From an uncultured Clostridia bacterium (GTDB taxonomy: Bacteria > Bacillota > Clostridia > TANB77 > CAG-508), in the NCBI GenBank assembly GCA_947625415.1, contig CANQOG010000001.1:33910-97909 (forward strand): a DNA stretch of 64,000 nucleotides, read 5' to 3'. A program made the position numbers and the translations under genes. Below the pieces are notes generated by a model, which did not search any database, was not told where the DNA came from, and saw only the letters and a program-made list of their open reading frames with translations. Positions 8,587 to 18,757 of the stretch are shown here, one piece after another (the first letter of the stretch is position 1; each line of letters begins with the position of its first letter).

Positions 8587-9900
8587 CTATTCTAATCTAA
8601 AATCTCCAATTCTTTCCCTAAAACACTTAAAATCATTTAGTTTCCATGACCAGTTATTTTTGTTATTATATCCAGGAACATTTATTCTTGAACTATCATC
8701 TAATCCTATAATATCTTGAACAGATACTATTGCAATTTTTGCTTTACATTTCAAGCAATATTGCATAATACCATGATTTACATTTATGTTATTACATCCA
8801 TTGTTTGCTAAAAATCTTTTCAAATTTTCTTTATCACTATCACTTAAAGTTTTATACCACCCATATATTGTTTGACAATCATGATTTCCCGGAAAAATTA
8901 CAACATTTTCAGATTCATTATCTCTATCATATCCATTATATAAATCTATTGCAAATTGCAAAATCTTTTGTCTTGTAAAACCATAGTGACGCCTTAAAGC
9001 AACTGTTTCTTCTCTAATATCACCTAAATCTTCTATTATTAAATCATCAATTTTTACTTCTCCACTTTTAAATAATTCATCAAAGAAATCATAACTTACA
9101 CCATTCTCATAATTTCCGAATTTTCCAGACTTTCCAAAAGGAATTTTAAAAAAAGAATCATAGCCTCTAAAATAATCAACACGAATTTTATCAAAAAGTT
9201 TTAAATAATATTTATATCTATTTATCAGATAATTAAAATTATCTTTTTTCATATTTTTAATATTATATACATAGCTTCCCCACTTTTGCCCATTTTCATT
9301 ATAATAATCTGGTGGAGTTCCAGCTTCAAATTTAAAATCATAATATTTAGAATTATATTCTGTTTCACTTGAAGCAAAAGGCGGATATGCTGGTAAATCT
9401 CCAATTATTTTTACATTTTTAGAATTTGCATATTTTTTTAATTCTATCCATTGTTTATATACAATATATTGTAAAAACATATAATAACTTTCAGATTGTT
9501 TGCTTCTTTCGCTCATATATTTACAATATTTTTTAATTCCTTTATTTTTAGCAAATTCACTATATTCGTTTGTTTTCTTAAAATTCTCAAAAGCTTCTTT
9601 ATAATATTTTTCTTTATAATTATTATAAATTACTCTATCTTTTGAAGCTCTTTTTCTAGGATTTTTAATAAGTCCATCTTCTTTTAATTTATCAAGTGAA
9701 ATAAAATTTTCATCTATAGCATAATAACTAATTGGTGAATATGGTAATTTATCACAAGAATTTATAGGTAAAATTTCCCAATAATTAATTCCATTTTCAC
9801 TTAAAATATCAACAAATTCATAAGCTTCATATCCAAAATCACCTATTCCATATTTACTTGGAAGTGAAAATATCGGAAGCAAAACTCCTCTCTCCTTCAT
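8587..9900 (-). CDS. malQ: 4-alpha-glucanotransferase (amylomaltase)
   Basis: GH77 enzyme that transfers alpha-1,4-glucan segments during maltodextrin or glycogen metabolism. Motifs in order: LPSKYGIGDFG at the N-terminus, DLPAYPP, the nucleophile region IRVDYFRGYDSFF, the acid/base region IIEDLGDI, and the PGNHDCQT stabiliser region. At 437 residues it is shorter than the usual 490-500, mainly by compact loops; no break is seen. A cytoplasmic alpha-amylase is encoded at 56.6 kb, so the organism probably uses alpha-glucans. Confidence 0.92.
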   Translation of the reverse strand: MKERGVLLPIFSLPSKYGIGDFGYEAYEFVDILSENGINYWEILPINSCDKLPYSPISYYAIDENFISLDKLKEDGLIKNPRKRASKDRVIYNNYKEKYYKEAFENFKKTNEYSEFAKNKGIKKYCKYMSERSKQSESYYMFLQYIVYKQWIELKKYANSKNVKIIGDLPAYPPFASSETEYNSKYYDFKFEAGTPPDYYNENGQKWGSYVYNIKNMKKDNFNYLINRYKYYLKLFDKIRVDYFRGYDSFFKIPFGKSGKFGNYENGVSYDFFDELFKSGEVKIDDLIIEDLGDIREETVALRRHYGFTRQKILQFAIDLYNGYDRDNESENVVIFPGNHDCQTIYGWYKTLSDSDKENLKRFLANNGCNNINVNHGIMQYCLKCKAKIAIVSVQDIIGLDDSSRINVPGYNNKNNWSWKLNDFKCFRERIGDFRLE

Positions 9901-9966
9901 ATCTTTCTCCTCTGTATTTTTATATAAATAATTATAATCAATTAATATTTTTTGGTCAATATAATT

Positions 9967-10593
9967 TTATCTAATGAAATTTGTTGTTACTTTTGACTCT
10001 TTTTCAGGCAAACCAAACTTTTCTTTTCCAAGTTCAATACTTTTCATTAAAAATGTCATATTTTTAGCTAAAACTCTCATTGTTTGCAAACCTTCTTCAT
10101 CATTAACTGCTTCCCCAGGCGCTCTACCATGAATACTATTCCAATACATACTTGAAGCAATTGGCATATTTGAAATTGTAAAATATTTATTTAATTCATC
10201 AAAAGTTGAAGATAATCCTCCACGTCTTGCAACCGCTACACTTGCTCCAACTTTCATTGTTTTATCAAAATGAGAACTATAAAATAACCTATCCAAAAAT
10301 GAAATCAAAGTTCCATTTGCTGAAGCATAATAAACAGGACTTGCAATAACTAATCCATCAGCATTTTCAAACTTTGGAGCCACATCATTTACCAAGTCAT
10401 CAAATACACACTCTCCGTGTTTTGCACAGTGACCACAAGCTATACATCCTCTTATATCTTTATTTCCAATTTGAATAATTTCAGTTTCTATTTCATTTTC
10501 TTTAAAAATTTTATCCATTTCATTTAAAGCAACTGTAGTATTACCATTCACTCTAGGTGAGCCATTTATCATCAAAACTTTCATAATCATCAT
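9967..10593 (-). CDS. NADPH-dependent FMN reductase family flavoprotein
   Basis: Flavodoxin-fold oxidoreductase. The phosphate-binding loop NGSPRVNGNT lies near the start, followed by a four-cysteine stretch, GCIACGHCAKHGEC, as in iron-sulfur flavoproteins (Isf), then ASPVYYAS and the FMN-binding ARRGG region. The electron acceptor is unknown. Three closely spaced ATGs leave the exact start uncertain; the third (MKVLMING) begins the conserved part. It appears monocistronic. Confidence 0.85.
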   Translation of the reverse strand: MMIMKVLMINGSPRVNGNTTVALNEMDKIFKENEIETEIIQIGNKDIRGCIACGHCAKHGECVFDDLVNDVAPKFENADGLVIASPVYYASANGTLISFLDRLFYSSHFDKTMKVGASVAVARRGGLSSTFDELNKYFTISNMPIASSMYWNSIHGRAPGEAVNDEEGLQTMRVLAKNMTFLMKSIELGKEKFGLPEKESKVTTNFIR

Positions 10594-10815
10594 TCTCCTT
10601 TTTTAATTTTCTTATATTAATCTAATTTTGTCATAAGTTTTATCTCTATATAAGATTATTTCAAAACTTTTTAAATTATATCATATATTTTCTAAAAAAC
10701 AAGGAAAATAGTGTTTCTACTTATTGCAAAAAATTTAAGTTTAAATTTTTGAGTGTCAAAATAAAAAAATAGAAATATTATATAATAAATCTTTAATTTA
10801 GAAAGGAAAAAAAAA

Positions 10816-11483
10816 ATGGCAAAAATTTTAGTTTATAATAATGACATAAATAGAATGGTTACATTTTACAGAGGACTAGAAGAAGCAATGCCATATAATT
10901 CTGGAAGAACTCTTACTGTCAAAGAATTTAGAGGAGCAAGTAAATCTGAAACTTTATGGACTGATTTAAGATGTATGGAAGCTTGGAATAGTTTTCGATA
11001 TCTCTATGGAAGACCAATATTTGTAGGCTTTGCCTTTAAAAGGCCTCATGAAGGTGGTCATTCTAATCAATCTCAACATTATGCTGGGCTTGCTTTTGAT
11101 GTTGGGCAAAATCTAACACCCTCACGGAAGAACTGAAATGAGAAATTTAGCAATTAATTCAAAAATATGGAATTACGTAGAGCCAGCTTCACTTACTCCA
11201 AGATGGGTACACTTTGATGAAAGACAAGTGGCAAGTGGCTATCCTCAAGTTAGGCAAGGAGCAAGAGGAGTTTATGTTTGTGTTTTGCAAGATTGCTTAA
11301 ATACTTTACGGTTTTAGAACTGGTGGATTAGATGGTGTTTTTGGAGTTCAAACAAATAATGCTGTAAGAAATTTTCAACAAACTAGAAATTTAAGTGTAG
11401 ATGGAATTGTTGGTCCAAACACATGGAATAGGCTTTTATCTGAAGTTGTAGGTCAGGGTACAACAAATACAACTATAAACTAA
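10816..11483 (+). CDS. Peptidase M15-like D,D-carboxypeptidase with peptidoglycan-binding domain (two CGG +1 sites)
   Basis: Probable peptidoglycan D,D-carboxypeptidase or endopeptidase. Residues about 60-140 carry the M15-type zinc pattern SQHYAGLAFDVG and later RWVHFDER; residues about 150-215 form a peptidoglycan_binding_1 domain (GLDGVFGVQTNNAVRNFQQ). Two in-frame CGG codons interrupt it, 11125-11127 (TPS-GRTEMRNL) and 11309-11311 (NTL-GFRTGG). Skipping each C joins three frames into 221 residues ending at the TAA of 11481. No signal peptide is evident, as in phage or spore endolysin-like enzymes. Confidence 0.82.
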
Positions 11484-11487
11484 AAAA

Positions 11488-11518
11488 ATCCCAAGTTGTT
11501 CAAATTCAACTTGGGTCT
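11488..11518. terminator. Bidirectional terminator between convergent genes
   Basis: Stem CCCAAGTTG/CAACTTGGG with a T-run on the minus side (ATTTTTTTAG) and a weaker T-rich tail on the plus side. Confidence 0.75.
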
Positions 11519-11551
11519 TCTACATTTTCTCTTTAACTATATTATTTTTAT

Positions 11552-12120
11552 TTATAAGTGCATTCCTTCCATATAAACCATCATTAAATCTCTAATGAAA
11601 TCCACCTTCTTATTTTCATCACGCAAAACTGCTGATGGATGCCAAGTTGGTAAATATTTAATATCTTTTTTCACAAACCATTTTCCACGACTTGCTGTAA
11701 TTTTAAATTCTTTTCCTAAAATATTTTGAAGAGCAACACTTCCAAGCAATACTATTATTTTAGGTTTAACAAGTATAACTTGATTTCTTAAATAATCTAA
11801 GCAAGCTATTGCCTCATCATCTTCTGGATTTCTATTATTTGGAGGTCTACATTTTACAATATTTGCAATATAAACCTCTTTTCTTTCAATTCCAATATAT
11901 TCAAAAGCTTTATTCATAAGTTGTCCTGCTTTTCCAACAAAAGGCTCTCCTTGCTCATCTTCGTCTGCCCCGTGGACCTTCACCTATAAACATTATTTTA
12001 GCATTTTTGTTTCCAGTTCCAAAAACAATATTTTTTCTTCCGTGAACAAAGCTTGCACTTTTCACAATTAATTATACTTTTTTCAAGTTCTTCCCAATTA
12101 TTATACATATTATTCTCCAT
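11552..12120 (-). CDS. Family 4/5-type uracil-DNA glycosylase (two CGG +1 sites)
   Basis: Excises uracil from DNA in base-excision repair. The N-terminal CEKCKLC iron-sulfur ligands are followed, after CGG skipping, by SGRKNIVFGTGN, the catalytic-loop motif GEGPGADEDEQGEPF, and the C-terminal TWHPSA motif. The CGG codons are at 12042-12040 (codon 27) and 11972-11970, and each restores an invariant glycine. The reconstructed length is 188 residues, normal for the family. The ATG at 12120 starts the conserved sequence. Both sites fall before the active-site region, so no functional enzyme is possible without two shifts. Confidence 0.9.
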
Positions 12121-12123
12121 CTA

Positions 12124-12160
12124 TCAAAAAAGCATAGAAATTTTTTTACAACTTCTATAC
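12124..12160 (-). terminator. Terminator after the DnaB-like ATPase
   Basis: Imperfect ATAGAA/TTCTAT stem followed by GCTTTTTTG on the minus strand. Confidence 0.55.
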
Positions 12161-12173
12161 TTTATCTTTTGAA

Positions 12174-13724
12174 TTATTCCTCTTCAATTTGTTTTAATCT
12201 TAAATAACCAAGTTCTTCCCATAAATTATAAGACAAATTTAATTTAAATAGAACTGTTGGTTTAGCTCCAGCACGGTTTTTATCAACAACACAAGCATAA
12301 TATCTTACATCAACATCTGTTGATTTTTCAATATCATGGCACACATCAAACGTATCTGTATCTGAATATTCATACTTATTTAAACTTTGATTACTAATTT
12401 GTTTCATTAGACAAAGAGTATCTAGTACTTCTTTAACAGTACGACTTGAGCTCATATCATTAATTGTTAAATTAACTGGTAAAGTATTACTCTCTAATAA
12501 TTGCAATGAAGAACATATAAATATCTTAAATTTTTGAGCAATATTTGAAAGAACTGTAGCAGTTTTTTTAACCTCTTCACCATTACCAATATTATCAATA
12601 TCAGTTTTTAATGTATCATAAAAAACATATTCTATTTTATCTTTATAATAATAGTTTAAAATAATTTTTCTTAAATCTTCATTTGAATGTTCTGTAACAT
12701 GTATAAATGAAATTGTATTTTTCATTTGGTCTGAAAGCCAGTCTGTTACAGACACAACCTTTTGAAACTCTGTTGACTCTTCAAATAATCTATCAAAAAA
12801 TGTTTCATCAGATTCTTTTTCATCTTGAAGTAAAAATCCATTTTCATCAACAGGAGACTTTTTTGGATTATCTGGTTTAAATTTTAGTTCTAGAAGTTCT
12901 CCTTCATTCTTACTTACTTTTTGTTTATGAATTTTTTGAATTTCTGGATTATTAACTACAGTTGTAATCAAACAAAGTCTCATTTTCTCTTCACTCATCT
13001 CATTTGAGATAATTAAAACTTTTTTCTTTTCTACAAAAGCTAAATGAGCAACTATATCAATTGCAAGTCTACTTTTACCAGCATTTGATGGCATTGCATA
13101 AGCCATAGTCTCACCTTTTCTCAAACCCTTAAAAACTTTTGTTAAAATAGGAAATGGTAAATTTACCCCTGTAGTTAAATTACTATCTCTAGAAAGTAGA
13201 GCATTCGTAGCATCTTGATTTAAAATTGACTGACTTAAACCAGCAGTAACATTAATTTGGTCAATTGCGTTTTGAACCTCTTCATCATTCATTTCTCCAT
13301 ATAATTCATATTTAGTAATTTCTAAAATCTTATCACGAATTTTTTTAGTAGCAGCTTTAATATAATATTTCTTTAAAATAAATAGCTTTTTTAATTCTAT
13401 ATAAATATATTCTATGTTATAATTCTTCTGACCTACGATTTTTTTAATTTCTTGCTTTCTAGCATAAGTATTTGGTCTTTCTCTTGGAATATTATAATTT
13501 TCTTTAGCAGCAGCTGGTGCAAATTTTTCAGCCTCTTGAAATAAAATTGACTTATAAATTTCTCCTAACTCTTCATCTGAAAAATAAAATTCATCAGCTT
13601 TAAAATAATAAGTAGATAGTGCCTTTGGATTATTCATAATAATTCCAATATAGATATATTCCATATTTTCATCTGATAACTCTTCTGGATAACCATTATT
13701 TACTTCTTTTGCATCATCTGCCAT
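12174..13724 (-). CDS. DnaB/RecA-like P-loop ATPase of unknown role
   Basis: About 516 residues. The C-terminal half is a hexameric-helicase-like RecA fold with Walker A MPSNAGKSR, then KKVLIISNEMSEEKMR and a Walker B-like YVFYDTL, as in DnaB. The N-terminal DnaB primase-interaction domain is replaced by a different helical domain. The real replicative dnaB is at 51.2-52.6 kb, so this is a paralogue, perhaps of mobile-element or repair origin. I place the start at 13724, where GGAGG is correctly spaced, rather than at 13748. Confidence 0.65.
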   Translation of the reverse strand: MADDAKEVNNGYPEELSDENMEYIYIGIIMNNPKALSTYYFKADEFYFSDEELGEIYKSILFQEAEKFAPAAAKENYNIPRERPNTYARKQEIKKIVGQKNYNIEYIYIELKKLFILKKYYIKAATKKIRDKILEITKYELYGEMNDEEVQNAIDQINVTAGLSQSILNQDATNALLSRDSNLTTGVNLPFPILTKVFKGLRKGETMAYAMPSNAGKSRLAIDIVAHLAFVEKKKVLIISNEMSEEKMRLCLITTVVNNPEIQKIHKQKVSKNEGELLELKFKPDNPKKSPVDENGFLLQDEKESDETFFDRLFEESTEFQKVVSVTDWLSDQMKNTISFIHVTEHSNEDLRKIILNYYYKDKIEYVFYDTLKTDIDNIGNGEEVKKTATVLSNIAQKFKIFICSSLQLLESNTLPVNLTINDMSSSRTVKEVLDTLCLMKQISNQSLNKYEYSDTDTFDVCHDIEKSTDVDVRYYACVVDKNRAGAKPTVLFKLNLSYNLWEELGYLRLKQIEEE

Positions 13725-13797
13725 AATTTTTTCCTCCGTATACAACATTTATAAATATAATATAAGTACTAATAAATTTTGTCAAGCAATGTATTAA

Positions 13798-14337
13798 CTA
13801 TTTTATATATTCTTTTGAATCAAGAATTTTTCCATCTACATCTTTTAAAGTCAAATTTTTGTCATCAATAATCATATAACTATGTTCAGTTCCTTCTTTT
13901 GGTAAAGATATTGAACCTGGATTTGCAAAAATTAACCCATTTACTTCTTGAATAAATCCTGTATGAAAATGTCCATAAACTATAACTTTTCCAACTGGTG
14001 GAACGTTTGTAATATTATATCTATGCCCATGTGAAAAGAAGAAATCTACACCATTTATATTTAATTCTATACTTTCTTCAAACTTAAACTCTGAAATCAT
14101 TTCATCAACTTCAGCATCACAATTTCCACGAGTACATAAGATTTTATCTTTATGAGAATTTAAAATTCTAGCCACCTCTTGTGGTCCATAATCATCTGTT
14201 AAAGGATTTCGAGGTCCATGATAATATAAATCACCAAGTAATATTATTTTATCAGGAGTTTCTTTTTCTATAATCTCTTGTAATTTTCTTGCATAATAAC
14301 CTGAACCATGAATATCAGAAACAACTAAATATTTCAT
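13798..14337 (-). CDS. YfcE/MJ0936-type metallophosphodiesterase
   Basis: Calcineurin-like phosphoesterase of 179 residues with all metal-binding blocks: SDIHGS, GDLYYHG, TRGNCD, FSHGHRYN and YGHFHTG. Relatives hydrolyse phosphodiesters in vitro; the cellular substrate is not established. It stands alone, divergent from the deaminase-like gene. Confidence 0.88.
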   Translation of the reverse strand: MKYLVVSDIHGSGYYARKLQEIIEKETPDKIILLGDLYYHGPRNPLTDDYGPQEVARILNSHKDKILCTRGNCDAEVDEMISEFKFEESIELNINGVDFFFSHGHRYNITNVPPVGKVIVYGHFHTGFIQEVNGLIFANPGSISLPKEGTEHSYMIIDDKNLTLKDVDGKILDSKEYIK

Positions 14338-14447
14338 AAAATTTCTCCCTTCTATTTCTTCATGAAGAGTATATCATAAAAACTTATTTTTGTCTTTAGT
14401 TTTATTTAAAATTTTAATAATTTATGTAAACTTTTGATGGAAAAACA

Positions 14448-14476
14448 TTGTTTTTTTCTTTGATTTGTGGTATAAT
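14448..14476 (+). promoter_or_regulatory. Promoter of the deaminase/kinase operon
   Basis: TTGTTT (14448-14453), 17-bp spacer, TATAAT (14471-14476), with AGAGAGGAG before the ATG at 14509. Confidence 0.65.
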
Positions 14477-14508
14477 AGTGAAAGTATATAATTTAGAGAG
14501 GAGTAGTT

Positions 14509-16995
14509 ATGGAAAACCTTAACTTCTTTAAAAGATTTTATTTAGATAAAGAAAAAGATATTATAGTAAATTTATACAAACACTATAAAAATGCTGATGA
14601 ATTAATTTATATTATCGAAACTCCAAATCATGGAACAGGAAATCTTATAACAAATCTTGCTAAAGTTTGCAATGTAGAAACTACAAAAAATATAAATGAT
14701 ATGAAAATTATAATGGGAACCATTCCTGCTTCACTTAATGCAAATAATGATACATTATTTGTTTTTAATTTAAATGGAAAACATATTGCTACAATCTATT
14801 CTGATGGTAGAATAGAGCAAAATGTTAAAATTCCAGCAATTGTAAAAACTTTAATGAGTCAAACTAAAGATTATGAATTAACTATTAATGAAACATTAAT
14901 AAATAGTTATATTTTAAAAAAATCAAAATTTAGAACAGATTTACACACTCATCTTTATGCAAACTTGCCATCTGACTTGCTTATAGCGCTTGGAATAAAA
15001 CATCAAATAAGATATCCCCTATATTTTGTAAAAAAACTTGGTTTAAAATTATCAAATTCACAAGAACAACTTATTGAAAAATATAGAAGAGAAATTGAAT
15101 TAAAATATATAAACCTTCCTTTAGAGGGCAAGCTTTTCGACCGAAAAATTGATGACGAAACATATATAAATTTTGCTGATTTAATTTTAAATAATTTGGA
15201 AAATGCTGAATTTAATATTAGAAAAATTAGAAATAGTCTATCTCTTGTAAAAGATGGACAAGCTGTTTTTACAAATCTTGAAAAATTATATGTTTATAGA
15301 TATGTTTTTCAAAAAGGAACTATCTCAAAAAATTTAATAGATTTAAATTTAGAAAAAATAGAAAAAATTCCTGAGTTTGATATAAAAAATTATTTAATTA
15401 AAATGAATGAAGATTCAAATAGAGCTATTTACAGAAATAACACTATTCTACAAGATAATCTTTTATGGCTTGGAAGAGAATATCAAAAACAAGGAATTGT
15501 ATACAGTGAAATTGCTTCAACAGATCTTTGCAAAAAAGGAACTGCTGGAACAGATTTCTTAAAACAAATACATGAAATTCTACCAAAAGTAAAATTAGAA
15601 ACTGGTGTTGATTTAAGATTTTTGGTTGCAATTAGAAGAATTTGGCTTTCTCAAAAAGAACAACTTGAAGCTTTAGAAGTATTAAAAATTATGGCAAAAA
15701 GTCCTTATGTTGTGGGAAGTGACTTTCTTGGAGAAGAAATTACAGATATTGAAGAATTAAGACCTATTATAAATGAACTTGTAAAATATGCTATATCTGA
15801 AAACAATGGATTTACTATTAGAATTCATGCTGGTGAAACAGATGCATTTGCTGAAAATGTTGAAAAATCAATTGATATAATTTTAAATTCTATTGGAAAA
15901 AGTGATATAATTCCTAGAGTTCGTTTAGGACATGGACTATATGGAATTGGAATTAACCCTGAAAAAGATAAAGAAACAATTAAAAAAATGAAAAAATTAG
16001 GAGTAATTCTTGAATTTCAATTATCTTCAAATGTAAGATTAAATAATCTAACAAAACTTGAAAATCATCCTATTAAAACATATTTAAAAAATGGAGTAAA
16101 ATGTGTTCAAGGAACTGATGGTTTTGGAATTTATGGAACAGATACTATTGAAGAGCAAATCTCACTTCAAAATTTACTAAATATCTCTGAAGAAGATTTT
16201 CAAAAAATGAAAGAAGTTGAAAATACTCTCTTAATTGAAAATCAAGGATATTTTGAAGAAAAAACAAAAACATTTAGGCAATTCTTAAACGGAAGAGACA
16301 TTTCAGATGCTATAATTGAAGAAGAATATGAAACTTTAAAAAATCTAAACGTAAATTATGTTGAAAAATCTGACAATAAATTAGATTCTAATGAAAACTT
16401 AAAAACAAAAATCAAAGAATTGCCTACTGATAAAGTTCCAATTGTAATTGCTGGAGGAAGCTTTAATACTAATGGTAGAGAAACTGTTGTAACAGAAAAA
16501 GGCAAAAAAATGCTTCGCGACTTAATTCAAAAAATAGATAGCAATAAAGCTTATTTCGTTATTGGTCATAAAATGCAAGGATATGAAAAAGCTGTTATTG
16601 ATATTTCAAAAGAATTAAATAAAAAGTTTGAAATTGATGCTATAGTTCCTAAAAGAGTTGATGAAAATGTAAAAAATACATTATTAAATAGTGGCGTTGA
16701 TGGAATTAGAGTTTCAATCGAGCCAGAAGAAGTTGGAATTTATAAAAGTTTTAACTATGAAATTTTTGAAAGAAGACCATCTGTCGTAGTTGCTTTTGAT
16801 GGGAACTCCCCTGTTTCAAATTTAGTTCAAGAAGCTAAAAATGGAAAAGGAAAAGCTAAAATTTTTGTAAACGGAAATTCAGAAGCATTAAAAGAAAAAG
16901 CTCAATCTCTTGGCGGATATGTTGAAGATTTTTCTTCTACAGAATCTATTTCAGAAAAAATAATCAACTGGAATCCGGATTTAAAACAAAAATAA
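14509..16995 (+). CDS. Adenosine-deaminase-like hydrolase fused to a Rossmann/SLOG-like domain
   Basis: 828 residues. An N-terminal region of about 130 residues precedes an adenosine/AMP deaminase-type barrel: metal motif DLHTHLYANLP near 145, IRIHAGETDAF near 443, RLGHGLYGI near 470 and QGTDGFGIYG near 540. The C-terminal 190 residues (IVIAGGSFNTNGRETVV..., FVIGHKM) resemble a Rossmannoid nucleotide-sensing domain such as SLOG, my inference. Such a fusion could deaminate a nucleotide signal rather than salvage free adenosine. A GHKL kinase begins two bases after its stop, so the two are co-translated. Confidence 0.65.
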   Translation: MENLNFFKRFYLDKEKDIIVNLYKHYKNADELIYIIETPNHGTGNLITNLAKVCNVETTKNINDMKIIMGTIPASLNANNDTLFVFNLNGKHIATIYSDGRIEQNVKIPAIVKTLMSQTKDYELTINETLINSYILKKSKFRTDLHTHLYANLPSDLLIALGIKHQIRYPLYFVKKLGLKLSNSQEQLIEKYRREIELKYINLPLEGKLFDRKIDDETYINFADLILNNLENAEFNIRKIRNSLSLVKDGQAVFTNLEKLYVYRYVFQKGTISKNLIDLNLEKIEKIPEFDIKNYLIKMNEDSNRAIYRNNTILQDNLLWLGREYQKQGIVYSEIASTDLCKKGTAGTDFLKQIHEILPKVKLETGVDLRFLVAIRRIWLSQKEQLEALEVLKIMAKSPYVVGSDFLGEEITDIEELRPIINELVKYAISENNGFTIRIHAGETDAFAENVEKSIDIILNSIGKSDIIPRVRLGHGLYGIGINPEKDKETIKKMKKLGVILEFQLSSNVRLNNLTKLENHPIKTYLKNGVKCVQGTDGFGIYGTDTIEEQISLQNLLNISEEDFQKMKEVENTLLIENQGYFEEKTKTFRQFLNGRDISDAIIEEEYETLKNLNVNYVEKSDNKLDSNENLKTKIKELPTDKVPIVIAGGSFNTNGRETVVTEKGKKMLRDLIQKIDSNKAYFVIGHKMQGYEKAVIDISKELNKKFEIDAIVPKRVDENVKNTLLNSGVDGIRVSIEPEEVGIYKSFNYEIFERRPSVVVAFDGNSPVSNLVQEAKNGKGKAKIFVNGNSEALKEKAQSLGGYVEDFSSTESISEKIINWNPDLKQK

Positions 16996-16996
16996 A

Positions 16997-17806
16997 ATGT
17001 CGAAAATTGTCAGTCGATTTATTTTGACAATATGTGAGTTATATTTTATAATTCTAGTTGCAATTAATTTTAATTGCAACTTTTTGTTTTTTGGGGAGAT
17101 TTTACAAATGATGAAAATTATTTTATTTACTAGCTCTATGTTAATGATTATAGCAATTATATTTTTAAAACTGATTAATAATAAACAAAAACTTGAAATT
17201 AAAAATTTAACTTGTATATGTGACTCTACAAAAACTTTTAGACATGACTTCAACAATATAATGCAAGCAATCGGTGGATATATTCAAACAAATAATATTT
17301 ATGATTTGAAAAAATATTATAATCATCTAATTCCAGAATGCCTTAAAGTTAATAATTTATATAGGTTTCACTCTAAACTTATTGGAAATCCTGCAATTTA
17401 TAGCATTATTTCAAATAAATATAATCTTGCTGAACAATATAATGTTAAAATGTCTTTAAATATTTTATTAGATTTAAATTCTTTAAAATCTAATACTTAT
17501 ACTTTAACTAGAATTTTAGGAATTCTTTTAGATAATGCAATTGAGGCTGCAAAAGAATGTCCTCAAAAAATTGTAAATGTAACATTTCAAGAATTTGGTG
17601 ATAAACAATTATTAATTATTGAAAATACTTATCTTTCAAAAGGAATTTCAGCAAAAAAGATTTTTGAAAAACATTTTACAACAAAACAAGGAAATTCTGG
17701 GCTTGGTCTATGGCAAGTAAAACGTCTTTTAGATAAAAACAAAAATCTATCTCTTAAAACCATTTTAGATAAAGATTTTTTTACACAGAAGTTAGAAATT
17801 AGCTAA
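16997..17806 (+). CDS. GHKL (AgrC/CitA-like) sensor histidine kinase
   Basis: 269 residues: two hydrophobic helices (about 8-28 and 33-55), a phosphoacceptor FRHDFNNIMQ near residue 77, the N-box LLDNAIEAA near 180 and a G-box GLGLWQVKRL near 236. A SpoOB-like dimerisation plus GHKL arrangement as in quorum or citrate sensors, but with no large sensor domain and no adjacent response regulator. Translation is likely coupled to the upstream deaminase-like gene. Confidence 0.8.
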   Translation: MSKIVSRFILTICELYFIILVAINFNCNFLFFGEILQMMKIILFTSSMLMIIAIIFLKLINNKQKLEIKNLTCICDSTKTFRHDFNNIMQAIGGYIQTNNIYDLKKYYNHLIPECLKVNNLYRFHSKLIGNPAIYSIISNKYNLAEQYNVKMSLNILLDLNSLKSNTYTLTRILGILLDNAIEAAKECPQKIVNVTFQEFGDKQLLIIENTYLSKGISAKKIFEKHFTTKQGNSGLGLWQVKRLLDKNKNLSLKTILDKDFFTQKLEIS

Positions 17807-17835
17807 ATAAATATAATAACAATATCTTATTAGAA

Positions 17836-17868
17836 AAACTACCACATTTAGATTAATGTGGTAGTTTT
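17836..17868. terminator. Bidirectional terminator between kinase and dapF
   Basis: Perfect AACTACCACATT stem with short T-runs on both strands. Confidence 0.8.
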
Positions 17869-17907
17869 AATAATTATATGGTAATAAAGATTTTTTCAAT
17901 ATAATAA

Positions 17908-18757
17908 TTATAAATCAAGCCTTCCTTCAAAACAAAACTCTGCTCCACCAGTTAATGTTACTCCATTTTCCTCGTCATAATTTATATGTAATCTTCCACC
18001 ATCTAACTGAACTGTTACATTCTTATTTACCATATCTTTCATTATAGCGCAAACACTTGAAGCACAAGCTCCAGTTCCACAAGATATAGTTTTTCCAACT
18101 CCTCTCTCCCACACTTTAATTTTTAAATTGTTTCTGTCTACAACTTGAACAAATTCTACATTTGTTTTATTTGGAAAATATTTATAATTTTCAACAAAAC
18201 TTCCTAGTCCATCTACATCTATTTTAGATACATCATCAACAAAGCAAACAGCATGCGGATTTCCAATTGAAACTAAATCAAATTTATAAGTCTTATTCTC
18301 AAAATCAATTGAAACTGTGTGATATTTTTTTGCCATTTCTTCCTTTGGCAAATATACTGGAATTTTTCCGAGCATCAAAAAATGGAAGTCCCATATTCAC
18401 TTTAACACTAATAACAGTTCTATTTTCAACAATTAAGCTTATATTTTTAATTCCTGATAATGTCTCAATTGAAAGTTCTTTCTTTGTTGTAATATTTTTC
18501 TCATACAAAAATTTACCTAATACTCTTATTCCATTTCCACACATTTCAGCCTCTGAACCATCTTTATTAAATATTCTCATTTTAAAATCTGCATAATTGC
18601 TTTTAAAAACATAAATTACTCCATCTGCTCCAATTCCAAAGTTTCTATTACATAAAAAGTTTGCTAAATTTCCTAAATTATAGTTAAAATATTGATTTAA
18701 ACAATTAATAACAACAAAGTCATTACCTGTTCCTTGCATTTTTGAAAAAAGAATCAT
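17908..18757 (-). CDS. dapF: Diaminopimelate epimerase (one CGG +1 site)
   Basis: Interconverts L,L- and meso-diaminopimelate for lysine and peptidoglycan. The catalytic cysteines are in EMCGNGIR (about residue 72) and SCGTGACAS (about residue 220), with the N-terminal QGTGNDF loop. The frame breaks at CGG 18370-18368; skipping C converts ...PFFDA-R into ...PFFDA-GKIPVYLP and gives 282 residues, the family length. Without the shift translation stops about 20 codons later and lacks the second catalytic cysteine. DapF is normally essential when the wall contains diaminopimelate, which argues that the gene works. Confidence 0.93.

Noticed and set aside
14509..16995. Calling the large deaminase RADAR RdrB
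   Set aside because: The RdrA-type ATPase partner is absent and the C-terminal domain differs; size and deaminase motifs alone are not enough.
16981..17256. Minus-strand open frames opposite the deaminase, kinase and transpeptidase genes
   Set aside because: They lie antisense to well-supported genes, have no ribosome sites and read as low-complexity Leu/Phe/Ile sequence.
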